Shown piece by piece: positions 8,772 through 17,679 of a stretch of 64,000 nt of DNA. The stretch lies in contig NZ_JAEKJB010000015.1 of assembly GCF_016785095.1 (NCBI RefSeq), positions 186,001 to 250,000 of the forward strand, written 5' to 3'. Below the pieces are notes generated by a model. It saw only the letters and a list, made by a program, of their open reading frames with translations. It did no database searches and was not told the origin of the DNA. The stretch is from Alloalcanivorax marinus. GTDB lineage: Bacteria; Pseudomonadota; Gammaproteobacteria; Pseudomonadales; Alcanivoracaceae. A program made the position numbers and the translations under genes. Every line of letters begins with the position of its first letter. Position 1 is the stretch's first letter.

Positions 8772-9923
8772 ATGAAGCCGCTTTTTCTCTTGATAATGCT
8801 CCTGCCCGCGCTGGCCGGGGCGGAGCAGCCCAGCGAAGCCGGCCTGGAAAAGCTCAAGGACCGCATCGAGGCGCTCTCCGAGCAGCAGCAGCAGGAAACG
8901 TCCCGGCGCGACGACCTGCAGGCGCGCCTGCGCGACACCGAAACCCGGGTCGGCGAATTGACCCGCCAGGGCCGCGAGCTGGAGCGCGAAGCGGAAGCCG
9001 CCCGCCAGCGCCTGGTGCGCCTGGAAGCACAACAAGCGCGCCTGGCCGGCGAGAAGCGCACCCAGTTGCGCTGGCTGGCGCGCACCGTGCGCGCCAGCTA
9101 TCAGAGCGGCCGGGAAGCGCGCATCAAGCTGCTGCTCAACCAACAGGAGCCGGACCGCATCGCCCGCCTGCTGCGCTACCAGGAGTACATCCAGCGCGCC
9201 CGCACCGACCGGCTGGCGGTGCTGGAGGATGAACTGCTCGACCTGCGCCGGGTCGCCAAGGAGGTGGAGGGTGCCCGCGCCGATCTGCTCGACCGGCGCA
9301 CCGACCTGGCCAGCAGCAAGCGTGAGCTGGAAGCCGCCGCCAAGGAACGCGAGCAGGCACTGGCCAGTCTGAACCGTTCCCTGGACGCGCGCGGAGGCGA
9401 TATCGAACGCCTCAAGGCGGATCAGCAACGCCTCGAGAAGCTGCTCGCCGACATGCAGCGCAGCCTGCCGTCGGTACCGCCGCCGGGACGCGGCGAGCCG
9501 TTCGGCAAGCTGGCCGGGGAACTCCCCTGCCCGGTACCGGGTCAGGTAGTGGCGAGCTTTCACTCCGCACGGGAGGGCGCGTTGCGCTGGGAAGGCGTGG
9601 TACTGGCCGCCGACGAAGGCACGCCGATACGCGCCATCCACCCCGGGCGGGTGGTCTTCGCCGACTGGATGCGCGGCTACGGCCTGCTTACCATCGTCGA
9701 CCACGGCGGCGGCTATCTGACGCTGTACGGCTACGCCCAGAGCCTGCTGCGCGACGTGGGCGAGTGGGTGGCCACCGGCGATACCCTGGCCCTGGCCGGT
9801 CGTTCCGGCGGCAATAGCCGCAGCGGTCTGTACTTTGAAATACGCCGCAAGGGGCAGGTGGTGAACCCGGCGCGCTGGTGCGACCGCCGTGTTACACTGC
9901 CGCCCATTGCCCGCAATGATTGA
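8772..9923 (+). CDS. envC: Murein hydrolase activator EnvC
   Basis: 383 aa. Signal peptide ~1-18 (MKPLFLLIMLLPALAGA), then a long coiled coil (residues ~25-230, rich in E, Q, R) and a C-terminal LytM/M23 domain (~255-380). Zn-ligand positions look degenerate: the HxxxD motif is replaced by EGVVLAADEGTP and the HLHxE region reads YFEIRRKG, as expected for an activator that switches on AmiA/AmiB amidases at the septum rather than cleaving itself. Starts a plus-strand run envC-ctpA-yibQ. Confidence 0.92.
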   Translation: MKPLFLLIMLLPALAGAEQPSEAGLEKLKDRIEALSEQQQQETSRRDDLQARLRDTETRVGELTRQGRELEREAEAARQRLVRLEAQQARLAGEKRTQLRWLARTVRASYQSGREARIKLLLNQQEPDRIARLLRYQEYIQRARTDRLAVLEDELLDLRRVAKEVEGARADLLDRRTDLASSKRELEAAAKEREQALASLNRSLDARGGDIERLKADQQRLEKLLADMQRSLPSVPPPGRGEPFGKLAGELPCPVPGQVVASFHSAREGALRWEGVVLAADEGTPIRAIHPGRVVFADWMRGYGLLTIVDHGGGYLTLYGYAQSLLRDVGEWVATGDTLALAGRSGGNSRSGLYFEIRRKGQVVNPARWCDRRVTLPPIARND

Positions 9924-9966
9924 GACAAAGCCCCCGCATCGGGGGCGCCCAGCCTTGGGGATTCAC

Positions 9967-11289
9967 ATGCTGCACACTGCCCGTGCCCTGCTGCGCTCCG
10001 CGCTCGTTACTCTGGTGTTCATTGCCCCGGCCAGCCAGGCCAAGGACCCGCAAACCGACCGGCAAGCCGAGCAGGACGGCGTGCCCGTCACCGAACTGCG
10101 TGCCTTCGCCGAGGTGCTGGAACGGGTACGCGGCGCCTACGTGAACGAGGTGGACGAGAAGGAACTGATCCAGGCGGCGATCCGCGGCATGCTCATGGAG
10201 CTGGACCCGCACTCCGCCTACCTGACCCCGGATCAGTTCGAGGATCTGCAATCCACCACCAGCGGCGAATTCGGCGGCCTGGGCCTGGAAGTGACCATGG
10301 AGGATGGCTTCGTCAAGGTGGTGGCGCCGATCGACGACTCCCCCGCCAGCCGTGCCGGCATCCAGGCCGGCGACCTGATTCTCAAGATCGACGACACCTT
10401 CACCAAGGGCATCGGCCTGGCCGACGCCGTGGAACTGATGCGCGGCGAAGCGGGCTCCGAGGTGACGCTGTCGGTGCTCAGCGAGGGCGATGAAAAACCC
10501 CGCCCGGTGACCCTGAAGCGCGACCGCATCAAGGTCGAGAGCGTGAAAAGCGAAACCCTTGAGCCAGGCTACGGCTACCTGCGCATCTCCCAATTCCAGA
10601 GCCGCACCGGCCAGGACGCCAAGGCCGCCGTGGAAAAACTCACCGCCAACGGCGACCTGCGCGGGCTGGTACTGGATCTGCGCAACAACCCGGGCGGCGT
10701 GCTCGGCGGCGCCGTGGAAGTGGCCGACCTGTTCCTGGACAGCGGCCTGGTGGTCTACACCCAGGGCCGCGACCCGGAAAGCCGCAACAATTACGAGGCC
10801 AGCCCCGGCGACCTGCTCAATGGCCTGCCCCTGGTGGTACTGGTCAACGGCGGTTCCGCCTCGGCCTCCGAGATCGTCGCTGGCGCCCTGCAGGATCAGG
10901 GCCGCGCCGTGGTGGTGGGCACCCGCACCTTCGGTAAGGGCTCGGTGCAAACGGTGCTGCCGATCAGCGGCGATAGTGCCCTGAAGCTGACCACCGCCCG
11001 CTACTACACCCCCAACGGTCGCTCGATCCAGGCCGAGGGCATTCATCCGGACATCCCGATCCAGGTGGCCAGCGTGGAGCTTTACCAGGAACGCGGGCCC
11101 CGCGAATCGGATCTGCCTCACCACCTGATCAACCAGGACGGCGAGGAGCAAGACAGTGACGGTAGCGAGGAACCCCTGGCCAGCCGTGACTACCCGCTGT
11201 CCCAGGCACTGTCGATCCTCAAGGGCATCAATCTGGCCGAGCGCCGCCGCCCGGCGGTCGACGACGGCAAAAACACCGCCTCTCAGTGA
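9967..11289 (+). CDS. ctpA: C-terminal processing peptidase, S41 family
   Basis: 440 aa from ATG 9967, which gives a signal peptide (~residues 1-25, ending ASQA). A PDZ domain spans about 88-165. The catalytic Ser lies in NGGSASASEIVAGAL (~300) and the Lys in GTRTFGKGSVQ (~324). A periplasmic serine protease that trims or degrades envelope proteins and, in pseudomonads, controls peptidoglycan hydrolases with an LbcA-type partner. It lies between envC and the deacetylase, both also in cell-wall turnover; its stop overlaps the next GTG by four bases. Confidence 0.93.
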   Translation: MLHTARALLRSALVTLVFIAPASQAKDPQTDRQAEQDGVPVTELRAFAEVLERVRGAYVNEVDEKELIQAAIRGMLMELDPHSAYLTPDQFEDLQSTTSGEFGGLGLEVTMEDGFVKVVAPIDDSPASRAGIQAGDLILKIDDTFTKGIGLADAVELMRGEAGSEVTLSVLSEGDEKPRPVTLKRDRIKVESVKSETLEPGYGYLRISQFQSRTGQDAKAAVEKLTANGDLRGLVLDLRNNPGGVLGGAVEVADLFLDSGLVVYTQGRDPESRNNYEASPGDLLNGLPLVVLVNGGSASASEIVAGALQDQGRAVVVGTRTFGKGSVQTVLPISGDSALKLTTARYYTPNGRSIQAEGIHPDIPIQVASVELYQERGPRESDLPHHLINQDGEEQDSDGSEEPLASRDYPLSQALSILKGINLAERRRPAVDDGKNTASQ

Positions 11290-12089
11290 AACGCGGCGTC
11301 GCCCTGGTGGCGGCGCTGCTGACCGGGCTGCTGGCGGTGACGCCGGCCCCGGCGGCACCGCGTATCGCCATCATCATCGACGATCTCGGCTACAACCGGC
11401 GCGCCGGCGAGGCCGTTATCGCCCTGCCCGCCCCGGTGACCTGCGCGGTGATCCCGGAAACGCCCCATGGCCGGCGGCTCGGCCGCGAAGCCGCCGAGGC
11501 CGGCAAGGAAGTGATGATCCACCTGCCCATGGCCACCCTGGACGCCCGCGCCCTGGACCCGGGCGCCCTCCATGAAGGCATGAACGAGGCGCAGGTCGGC
11601 GCCGTGCTGGACCGCGCCCAGGCGGTATTGCCGGACGCACGGGGACTCAACAACCACATGGGCAGCGCCCTCACCGCCGAGGCGGCGCCCATGGCCCGGC
11701 TCATGGACCAGCTCCTGCACCGACATCTGTTCTTCGTCGACAGCCGCACCAACGCCGCCACCCAGGCGGAACGCGCCGCCCGCCGCGCCGGCCTGGCGGC
11801 GGGGCGACGGGACGTATTCCTGGACAATCAGCGCGACCTGGCCCACATCAACGAACAGTTCAACCAACTGCTGCGGCTGGCGCGCCGGCGCGGCCAGGCC
11901 ATCGCCATCGGCCACCCCTACCCGGAAACCGTGGATTATCTGCGCCAGGTACTGCCGCTCATGGAGCAGGCCGGGGTGCGCGTGGTGCCGGTATCTGAAC
12001 TGCTGGCGCCCCCGGACAGGGCCGCTTCCGCGGCAGCGCCCCGGCGGCCCGCCACCTCAACGGCGACCAGCCACCGGACCAGGCCATAG
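11286..12089 (+). CDS. Divergent polysaccharide deacetylase family protein (YibQ type)
   Basis: 267 aa, GTG start at 11286 inside the ctpA stop (GTGA overlap), so translationally coupled. Signal peptide ~1-22. The fold motifs IAIIIDDLGYN, VMIHLPMATL and NNHMGSALT are those of the DUF610/YibQ family, a variant of the NodB barrel. The family's substrate is not settled. The C-terminus is low-complexity Ala/Thr/Arg-rich. The E. coli order envC-yibQ is kept, with ctpA inserted. Confidence 0.88.
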   Translation: MKRGVALVAALLTGLLAVTPAPAAPRIAIIIDDLGYNRRAGEAVIALPAPVTCAVIPETPHGRRLGREAAEAGKEVMIHLPMATLDARALDPGALHEGMNEAQVGAVLDRAQAVLPDARGLNNHMGSALTAEAAPMARLMDQLLHRHLFFVDSRTNAATQAERAARRAGLAAGRRDVFLDNQRDLAHINEQFNQLLRLARRRGQAIAIGHPYPETVDYLRQVLPLMEQAGVRVVPVSELLAPPDRAASAAAPRRPATSTATSHRTRP

Positions 12090-12093
12090 CGGC

Positions 12094-12131
12094 ATCGCGG
12101 CTGAAGCGGAATGCCGCCCAGCCGCTCCTAC
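12094..12131. repeat. Partial REP element between convergent genes
   Basis: ATCGCGGCTGAAGCGG (from 12094) and GCCGCTCCTAC (to 12131) belong to the same REP family as 17620-17679, but only one arm of the palindrome is present. The TAG on its minus strand (12130-12128) is the stop codon of the symporter gene. Confidence 0.7.
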
Positions 12132-13015
12132 GGGATCGGGGAAGGCGACGAGCGACCGATGCCGGTGAGCCGGCTATAGCCGAGCATCAGGAAGCCGAAC
12201 AGGAACATCAGCACCCCGTACACCGCCGCCGGCACCGACATGGCGTCGGAGTGCAGCAGGGTCAGCGTGACCATCAACCCCAGGGTGCCGTTCTTGATGC
12301 CCAGCTCGATGGCCACGGTGAACGCCTGGTCCCGGGGCAGCCCCATGAGCCGGCCACCGGCCATGCCCAACACCAGACCGATGATATTAAGCAGCACCAC
12401 CGCCATGCCGCCCTGGCGCAGCAATACCAGGGCCTCCGCGCCCAGGTCGATAAGCAGCAAAGCGATCACCGCCACCAGCACCAGCAACCCGAACACGCTG
12501 ACCAGCTTCTCGCCCTTCTCCGCCCAGCGTTGACGGAAATGCCGGATGGTCATGCCGATGCCCACCGGAATCAGAATGATCACCACCAGGGTAAGGATGG
12601 TGCGCAGCACCGGCAGCTCCAGCACCTGGCTGCTGTCCTGGAAATGGCCCAGGGCCCAGCTGGTGAACATGGGCAGGGTGACGATGGTGATCAGGCTGGC
12701 GGCCACGGTAAGCACGATGGACAGGGCCACGTCGCCACGACCGAGGAAGGCGAACAGGTTGGAGGTGGTGCCGCCCGGGCAGGCGGCGATGATCACCAGC
12801 CCCACCGCCAGCGCCGGTGACAGATCCAGGCTCACCGCCAGCCCCACGCCCACCAGCGGCAGCAGCACGATCTGCGCCACCAGGCCGAACACGGTGGCGC
12901 GCGGCGCCACCAGCACCTCGCGAAAATCACGGGGCGTCAGGGTCAGGCCCATGCCCACCATGATCAGAAACAGGGCGGCGGGCAGTCCCACGGAAATCAG
13001 AGCGACCTGGTCCAT
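12128..13015 (-). CDS. Bile acid:sodium symporter (BASS) family transporter
   Basis: 295 aa with nine or ten hydrophobic segments. Family motifs include GMGLTLTPRDFREVL near the start, the crossover-helix sequence AACPGGTTSNLFAFLGRGDVALS, and VAIELGIKNGTLGLM, the second Na-site helix. Bacterial members carry pantoate, organic anions or unknown substrates, so substrate cannot be named. It stands alone, convergent with the deacetylase, and its stop codon comes from a REP arm. Confidence 0.9.
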   Translation of the reverse strand: MDQVALISVGLPAALFLIMVGMGLTLTPRDFREVLVAPRATVFGLVAQIVLLPLVGVGLAVSLDLSPALAVGLVIIAACPGGTTSNLFAFLGRGDVALSIVLTVAASLITIVTLPMFTSWALGHFQDSSQVLELPVLRTILTLVVIILIPVGIGMTIRHFRQRWAEKGEKLVSVFGLLVLVAVIALLLIDLGAEALVLLRQGGMAVVLLNIIGLVLGMAGGRLMGLPRDQAFTVAIELGIKNGTLGLMVTLTLLHSDAMSVPAAVYGVLMFLFGFLMLGYSRLTGIGRSSPSPIP

Positions 13016-13085
13016 GCGTGGTTCCTCGTTCTTTTATCAGCGTTGTTGTTATAGAACGATCGTACCTTAGCCGACCACTTCGGGG

Positions 13086-13934
13086 CTATTGCGGCGAAGG
13101 AGCCTGGCGCTTGCCGTTGCGATAGTGAGTGATGCGGCGCTCCCCGTCTTCGGTGGTGAACATCTGCTCGCCGTCCAGCTTGTAATCGGGCAACAGATAG
13201 CGGTCCCGCTGGGTCAGCTCGCCGCTCTCGCCGAAACGCTCCCGCAGCAACCATTCGCCGGCCCGGTCGGAGGTGACCCGCTCCACCAGGTTCCCGTTCT
13301 TGAGATTCTCGGTGATTTGCACCCGGTCGTTGGCGAACAGGCGGGTCTGGAGATTGCCCCGCGGATCGTAGACCAGACGCACATCCTCCAGCCCGCCCTG
13401 TTCGGCGGGGTGGGTATAAACGCGTGCCAGCAATGATCCGTCCTGGCGGTAGCGCTGTTCGCGAAAGGTCCGATCCCCTTTGTCCGCAAGCGTCTCCATG
13501 GCCAGGCTCCCATCTTCATGGAAAGCCTTGATCACCTCGTACCCTTGCGGTTGGTAGTCGCGAATTTCCCGAAGGTTACCGTTCTTCCAGTAGAAGCGGG
13601 CCTCGCCGGTGATGGCGCCCCGGTCATTGTAGCGACCCTCCAGCTCCACCTCGCCGTTATCGTGGTAGTAGGTGAAGGGCCCCCGCCGGTTACGATTGTC
13701 CAGCAGCAGCGGCGCCTCCGGATCAGCCACATAGCTTTCAAAAAACACCTGGCCGTCGGGCCGGTCGATCACCACCCGCCAACCCGGCTCCGTTTCCTCG
13801 AGGGGCCAGTGCAAAAGAAAGACCGGCTCCCCGTCGGTGAAGAACCAGTCCGGACCCAGCGCCCGGGTATCGGCAGCGGCCGGCCCGCTGATCATCAGGG
13901 CCATCAGGCCGGCCAGCATCGGCAAACGAAACAT
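13086..13934 (-). CDS. Secreted MORN-variant repeat protein, short paralogue (YwqK-like)
   Basis: 282 aa with signal peptide (cut near AAA-DTRA). The rest is a ladder of ~20-25-residue MORN-variant units (FTYYHDNGEVELEGRYNDRG, GEARFYWKNGNLREIRDYQP). It aligns with the first half of the upstream neighbour from the shared ADTRAL start to HYRNGKRQ, where it stops. Annotation pipelines often call such proteins YwqK-family antitoxins, but the signal peptide and lack of a toxin nearby argue against that. Fifteen bases downstream of its larger paralogue, so likely one transcript. Confidence 0.7.
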   Translation of the reverse strand: MFRLPMLAGLMALMISGPAAADTRALGPDWFFTDGEPVFLLHWPLEETEPGWRVVIDRPDGQVFFESYVADPEAPLLLDNRNRRGPFTYYHDNGEVELEGRYNDRGAITGEARFYWKNGNLREIRDYQPQGYEVIKAFHEDGSLAMETLADKGDRTFREQRYRQDGSLLARVYTHPAEQGGLEDVRLVYDPRGNLQTRLFANDRVQITENLKNGNLVERVTSDRAGEWLLRERFGESGELTQRDRYLLPDYKLDGEQMFTTEDGERRITHYRNGKRQAPSPQ

Positions 13935-13949
13935 GGAGGGCTTCCCTGG

Positions 13950-15737
13950 CTATTGCGGTGAATGGGACTGCATCAGGTACTCCCAGGTGTTGTTGCGCCG
14001 CATCGGGAAGCCGATCCAGCCCGCCCGCGGGGCACGGGCATGGCGCGCCTCGCCGGCCTCGGCGGTGTCGCCGGGGCCGGCCAGGGCCACCAGCTCGGTG
14101 AACCAGGTGGCGGCGTTGTCGAGCAGGTCGGCGGCATCACGGTGCAGCAGATTGGGATCACCGGATTCAATATGCGCCTTGAGCACCACACGGCCGGCCT
14201 CCGGCGCGTACCACAGCAGCTCGCGGGTGAAGCCGTCCACCTGCCCGTCGCCGCCGTTCTCGATGCGCTCCAGAGCGTCGCCTTCGCCGCTGGCCTGATC
14301 CTTGCGCCAGGCGATCTCGCGGCTGATGCGCAGCGCCTTGAAGGTGCCGGCGCCCACCTGGATGGTTTCCACCGCGCCGACCTTGCTGGTGGTCTCGGTG
14401 CGGTAGCGGTACTGCCAGTGGGCGCCGTCCGTGGCCGGCACCTGGACGATGTCCTCGGTGCGGTAGCGCCACACGTCTCCGGGATGCAGGGGGAAGCGCA
14501 GCATCGGGCCGTCTTCCTGATCCACCGGCTGATAGCGGTCCAGGTCCTCTTCCAGGGTGGTCTCACCGACCCGGTAGCGGGCTTGCCCGTCACTCTTCCC
14601 GGTGAGAGTCAGCGCCACCGGTTGCGCGTCGTTGAACTGGTAGAGCCAGGTGGTGCCCACCTCGGGCAGGGTACGTTCGACGTCGCGCAGCGCTTGCGGC
14701 GCCGCCGGCTTACCGTCGTCGTCATGAACCACCAGATCGGCGCCGACCTGGAAGCTGCCCAGGAAGGTGCCTTCATCGTCGTAGCGGGTAAAGGTCACCT
14801 CGCCGCTGTCCGGGTCCACCTCGAACCAGCGGCCCACGGGCTCGTCGTCCCGGTAGAAGCCCCGCGCCAGCCAGGTGTCGCCGCGCCGGTGGGTGAACTC
14901 GCCCTGCCGCTTGCCGTTGCGATAGTGATCCACCTGGCGCACACCGTCGTCGGTGGTGAAAATCTGCTCGCCGTCCTCTTTGTAGCCCGCCGACAGACGC
15001 CGTTGCCGGCCTACCAGCTCACCGTCCTCGTTGAAGCGCTCACGGATGGACCAGGTGTCCGCCTGGTCCATGGTGAGCCGCTCCACCACCCGACCGTTCT
15101 TCAGGTCCTCGCTGACCTGGGTGCGGTCGTTACTGACCCGGCGCCGGGTCAGCTCGCCGGCGGCGTCATAGCTCAGTTGCACCCGCTGGAAACCGCCCTG
15201 GTCCGCCGGCTCGGTGTATTCCCGCAGCATCAGCGAGCCGTCTTCCCGATACCGTTTCACGCGGTCGCCGCGATCACCCTTGTCCGGCAGGTTTTCCAGG
15301 GCCACGCTGCCGTCCTCGTGGAAACCCTTGAGCACGCGATAGCCGCGCGGTTTGAAGTCACGGACCTCGCGCACCCGTCCGTTCGGCCAATAGAGCGTGG
15401 CGCGGCCGTCCACGCGACCCTGGTCGCTGTAGCGGCCCTCCATGCGCGGCTGCCCATTGTCGTAGTAGTAGGTGAACCGGCCACGACGGTTGTCATCGTC
15501 GAGCAGGTCGTCCGCTTTTGGGTCGGCGATCCGGCCCTTGAAATAGAGACTGCCGTCGGCCTTATCCACCACCACCCGCCAGCCGTCCTCCACCTGCTCC
15601 AGCGGCCAGTGCAGTTGGTAATAGGGCTCGCCATCGGTGAACAGCATATTGCCATCCAGGGCACGGGTATCGGCGCCGGCCGGGCCGCTCAACAGCAGCG
15701 CCAGCAGGCCGGCCAGAATCGGCGCGGGCAGGGTCAT
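13950..15737 (-). CDS. Secreted MORN-variant repeat protein, long paralogue with extra C-terminal domain
   Basis: 595 aa from ATG 15737, chosen over ATGs at 15770/15764 because AAGGA lies just upstream and the resulting signal peptide (MTLPAPILAGLLALLLSGPA) matches the paralogue. Residues ~30-330 are MORN-variant repeats (FTYYYDNGQPRMEGRYSDQG); residues ~345-585 form a separate, probably beta-rich domain I do not recognise (begins LRDVERTLPEVGTTWLYQFN). Periplasmic or surface location is inferred from the signal peptide. Function unknown. Confidence 0.7.
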   Translation of the reverse strand: MTLPAPILAGLLALLLSGPAGADTRALDGNMLFTDGEPYYQLHWPLEQVEDGWRVVVDKADGSLYFKGRIADPKADDLLDDDNRRGRFTYYYDNGQPRMEGRYSDQGRVDGRATLYWPNGRVREVRDFKPRGYRVLKGFHEDGSVALENLPDKGDRGDRVKRYREDGSLMLREYTEPADQGGFQRVQLSYDAAGELTRRRVSNDRTQVSEDLKNGRVVERLTMDQADTWSIRERFNEDGELVGRQRRLSAGYKEDGEQIFTTDDGVRQVDHYRNGKRQGEFTHRRGDTWLARGFYRDDEPVGRWFEVDPDSGEVTFTRYDDEGTFLGSFQVGADLVVHDDDGKPAAPQALRDVERTLPEVGTTWLYQFNDAQPVALTLTGKSDGQARYRVGETTLEEDLDRYQPVDQEDGPMLRFPLHPGDVWRYRTEDIVQVPATDGAHWQYRYRTETTSKVGAVETIQVGAGTFKALRISREIAWRKDQASGEGDALERIENGGDGQVDGFTRELLWYAPEAGRVVLKAHIESGDPNLLHRDAADLLDNAATWFTELVALAGPGDTAEAGEARHARAPRAGWIGFPMRRNNTWEYLMQSHSPQ

Positions 15738-15781
15738 GGAGAATCCTTGAGAAACAGGTTTCATGGGCAAATCCGGCGGGC

Positions 15782-16195
15782 TCAGGGCTGAACCTTGCCG
15801 CGCAGGGCCTTGGTCTGGCCATGCCGGGTTTTCTTGTCCATGCGTTTGTTGCGGGCCGCCTTGGAAGGCTTGGTGGGTTTGCGCTTCTTACGCTCCACCG
15901 TGGCGCTCTGGATCAGGGCGCGCAGGCGCTCCAGGGCGTCGTCCAGGTTCTTTTCCTGGGTACGGAAACGCTGCGCCTTGATCACCACCACGCCGTCGCC
16001 GCTGATACGACGGTCGGACAGCGCCAGCAGGCGTTCCTTATAGAACTCGGGCAGCGACGAGGCCCGGATATCGAAGCGCAGATGGATGGCCGAAGCCACC
16101 TTGTTGACGTTCTGACCACCGGCACCCTGGGCGCGAATCGCCTGCCACTCGATCTCGGCGGCGGGGATGGTTACGGTGTTGGAGATTTGCAGCAT
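15782..16195 (-). CDS. arfB: Alternative ribosome-rescue factor ArfB (YaeJ)
   Basis: 137 aa from ATG 16195, the start that gives the canonical MLQISNTVTIP N-terminus. The catalytic GGQ is at residues 26-28 (AQGAGGQNVNKVASAIHLRF). The C-terminal tail is strongly basic (KKRKPTKPSKAARNKRMDKK), the part that enters the empty mRNA channel of a stalled ribosome. Hydrolyses peptidyl-tRNA on non-stop complexes. Confidence 0.95.
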   Translation of the reverse strand: MLQISNTVTIPAAEIEWQAIRAQGAGGQNVNKVASAIHLRFDIRASSLPEFYKERLLALSDRRISGDGVVVIKAQRFRTQEKNLDDALERLRALIQSATVERKKRKPTKPSKAARNKRMDKKTRHGQTKALRGKVQP

Positions 16196-16223
16196 GGTGT
16201 AATCCTGAGACGGTGATACCGCG

Positions 16224-16359
16224 GCACGCTTGCACGCTAACACGCAACACGCAACACGCTAAATGCGGCGGCGCCTGAAGGCCTTGCGAGTTCGCAGAGT
16301 CATACCTGCAAATCCGCAAGCTTTTCCGCCACGGGTTTTGACTTGGCGTGCAAGCGTGC
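16224..16359. repeat. 14-bp inverted repeat flanking the arfB/yaiI gap
   Basis: GCACGCTTGCACGC (16224-16237) is the exact reverse complement of GCGTGCAAGCGTGC (16346-16359), 108 bases apart. The left arm continues into short ACACGCA direct repeats. Unknown purpose; the span covers most of the gap between the yaiI stop and the arfB start. Confidence 0.6.
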
Positions 16360-16372
16360 TGCGTGTCAGCGT

Positions 16373-16822
16373 CTAGCGTCTAGCCAAAAACCGGTCCAGG
16401 GCATTGGCGAAGGTCTGCACGTCGCTCTTGCTCAGCGACGAGGGCCCGCCGGTCTGCATGCCGGCGGAGCGCAGCTCCTCCATGAAGTCGCGGCGGCCGA
16501 GGTGTTCGCGGATGCTCTCGGCGTCGTACAGGGTACCGCGCGGGTTCAGGGCGGTGCCACCGGCCTCCACCACCCGGGCGGCCAGAGGGATGTCACCGGT
16601 AATCACCAGATCCCCGGCGCTCACCTGCTCGGCGATGTGGTCGTCCGCCTTGTCGAACCCGGACGCCACCTGCATTGAGCGGATGTGCGTCGAGCGTGGC
16701 GCGCGGATGTGGTGGTTAGCCACCAGGATGGTGGTAATGGCCAGCCGGTTGGCGGCGCGGAACAACACATCGCGGATCACCGCCGGGCAGGCGTCGGCGT
16801 CCACCCAGATCGTCAACGACAC
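16373..16822 (-). CDS. YaiI/YqxD family protein (UPF0178, DUF188)
   Basis: 149 aa, GTG start at 16822, two bases after the hisF stop and with no good ribosome site, so probably translated by coupling. Motifs WVDADACPAVIRDVLFRAA and DLVITGDIPLAARVVEAGG match the UPF0178 family, a PIN-like fold with conserved acidic residues that suggests a nuclease. No activity is established. Confidence 0.85.
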   Translation of the reverse strand: MSLTIWVDADACPAVIRDVLFRAANRLAITTILVANHHIRAPRSTHIRSMQVASGFDKADDHIAEQVSAGDLVITGDIPLAARVVEAGGTALNPRGTLYDAESIREHLGRRDFMEELRSAGMQTGGPSSLSKSDVQTFANALDRFLARR

Positions 16823-16824
16823 GA

Positions 16825-17598
16825 CTACAACCGCATCTCGATGCCGGCCCGGGCCATATACTCCTTGGCCTCGGCGATGCTGTACTCACCGAAGTGGAAG
16901 ATCGACGCCGCCAGTACCGCGTCGGCGCCGCCCTGGATTACCCCGTCCACCAGATGCTGCAGATTGCCGACGCCGCCGGAGGCGATCACCGGCACCGGCA
17001 CGGCATCGGAAATACGGCGGGTCAGGGCGATGTCGAAACCGTTCTTGGTGCCATCGCGATCCATGCTGGTGAGCAGAATCTCGCCGGCGCCGTAATCGGT
17101 CATCCGCGTGGCCCACTCGATGGCGTCGATGCCGGTGGGCTGGCGGCCACCGTGGGTGAAGATCTCCCAGCGGTTGCCCTCGCTCTCACCGCTCACCTTC
17201 TTGGCGTCGATGGCCACCACGATGCACTGCGAACCGAACCGCTGCGCCGCCTCGCGCACGAAATCCGGGTCCTTCACCGCCGCCGAGTTGATGCTGACCT
17301 TATCGGCGCCGGCGTTAAGCAGATTGCGAATATCCTGGATCGTGCGCACGCCGCCGCCCACGGTGAGCGGGATGAACACCTGGCTGGCCATCCGCTCCAC
17401 GGTTTCCAGGGTGGTGTCCCGGTCCTGATGGCTGGCGGTGATGTCCAGGAAGGTGATCTCGTCGGCGCCGGCTTCGTTGTAACGGCGCGCCACCTCCACC
17501 GGATCGCCGGCGTCACGGATCTCGACGAACTTCACGCCCTTGACCACGCGACCGGCGTCCACGTCGAGACACGGAATAATGCGTTTTGCTAGCGCCAT
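16825..17598 (-). CDS. hisF: Imidazole glycerol phosphate synthase, cyclase subunit
   Basis: 257 aa (beta/alpha)8 barrel. The catalytic Asp pair is present: D11 in IPCLDVDAGRVVKG and the second in CIVVAIDAK. Phosphate-binding motifs TVGGGVRTI and IASGGVGNL are visible. With HisH it turns PRFAR into IGP and AICAR, linking histidine to purine synthesis. Transcribed hisB-hisH-hisA-hisF on the minus strand. A REP palindrome sits in the 70-base gap after hisA. Confidence 0.97.
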   Translation of the reverse strand: MALAKRIIPCLDVDAGRVVKGVKFVEIRDAGDPVEVARRYNEAGADEITFLDITASHQDRDTTLETVERMASQVFIPLTVGGGVRTIQDIRNLLNAGADKVSINSAAVKDPDFVREAAQRFGSQCIVVAIDAKKVSGESEGNRWEIFTHGGRQPTGIDAIEWATRMTDYGAGEILLTSMDRDGTKNGFDIALTRRISDAVPVPVIASGGVGNLQHLVDGVIQGGADAVLAASIFHFGEYSIAEAKEYMARAGIEMRL

Positions 17599-17619
17599 GA
17601 TTCGTTCTCCAGCATTGAT

Positions 17620-17679
17620 ATCGCGGCTGAAGCCGCTCCTACCGGGGCTTCATGCCGTGGGAGCGGCTTCAGCCGCGAT
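17620..17679. repeat. REP palindrome between hisA and hisF
   Basis: Perfect 20-base inverted repeat: ATCGCGGCTGAAGCCGCTCC (17620-17639) against its reverse complement (17660-17679), loop 20 bases. The distal arm runs into hisA: the last codons of hisA (Asp-Arg-Gly-stop) are read from it. In the his mRNA it would form a strong stem between hisA and hisF. Confidence 0.9.

Noticed and set aside
13086..15737. Toxin-antitoxin pair, as YwqK-like proteins are often labelled
   Set aside because: Both proteins have signal peptides and are paralogues; no toxin-like gene adjoins.
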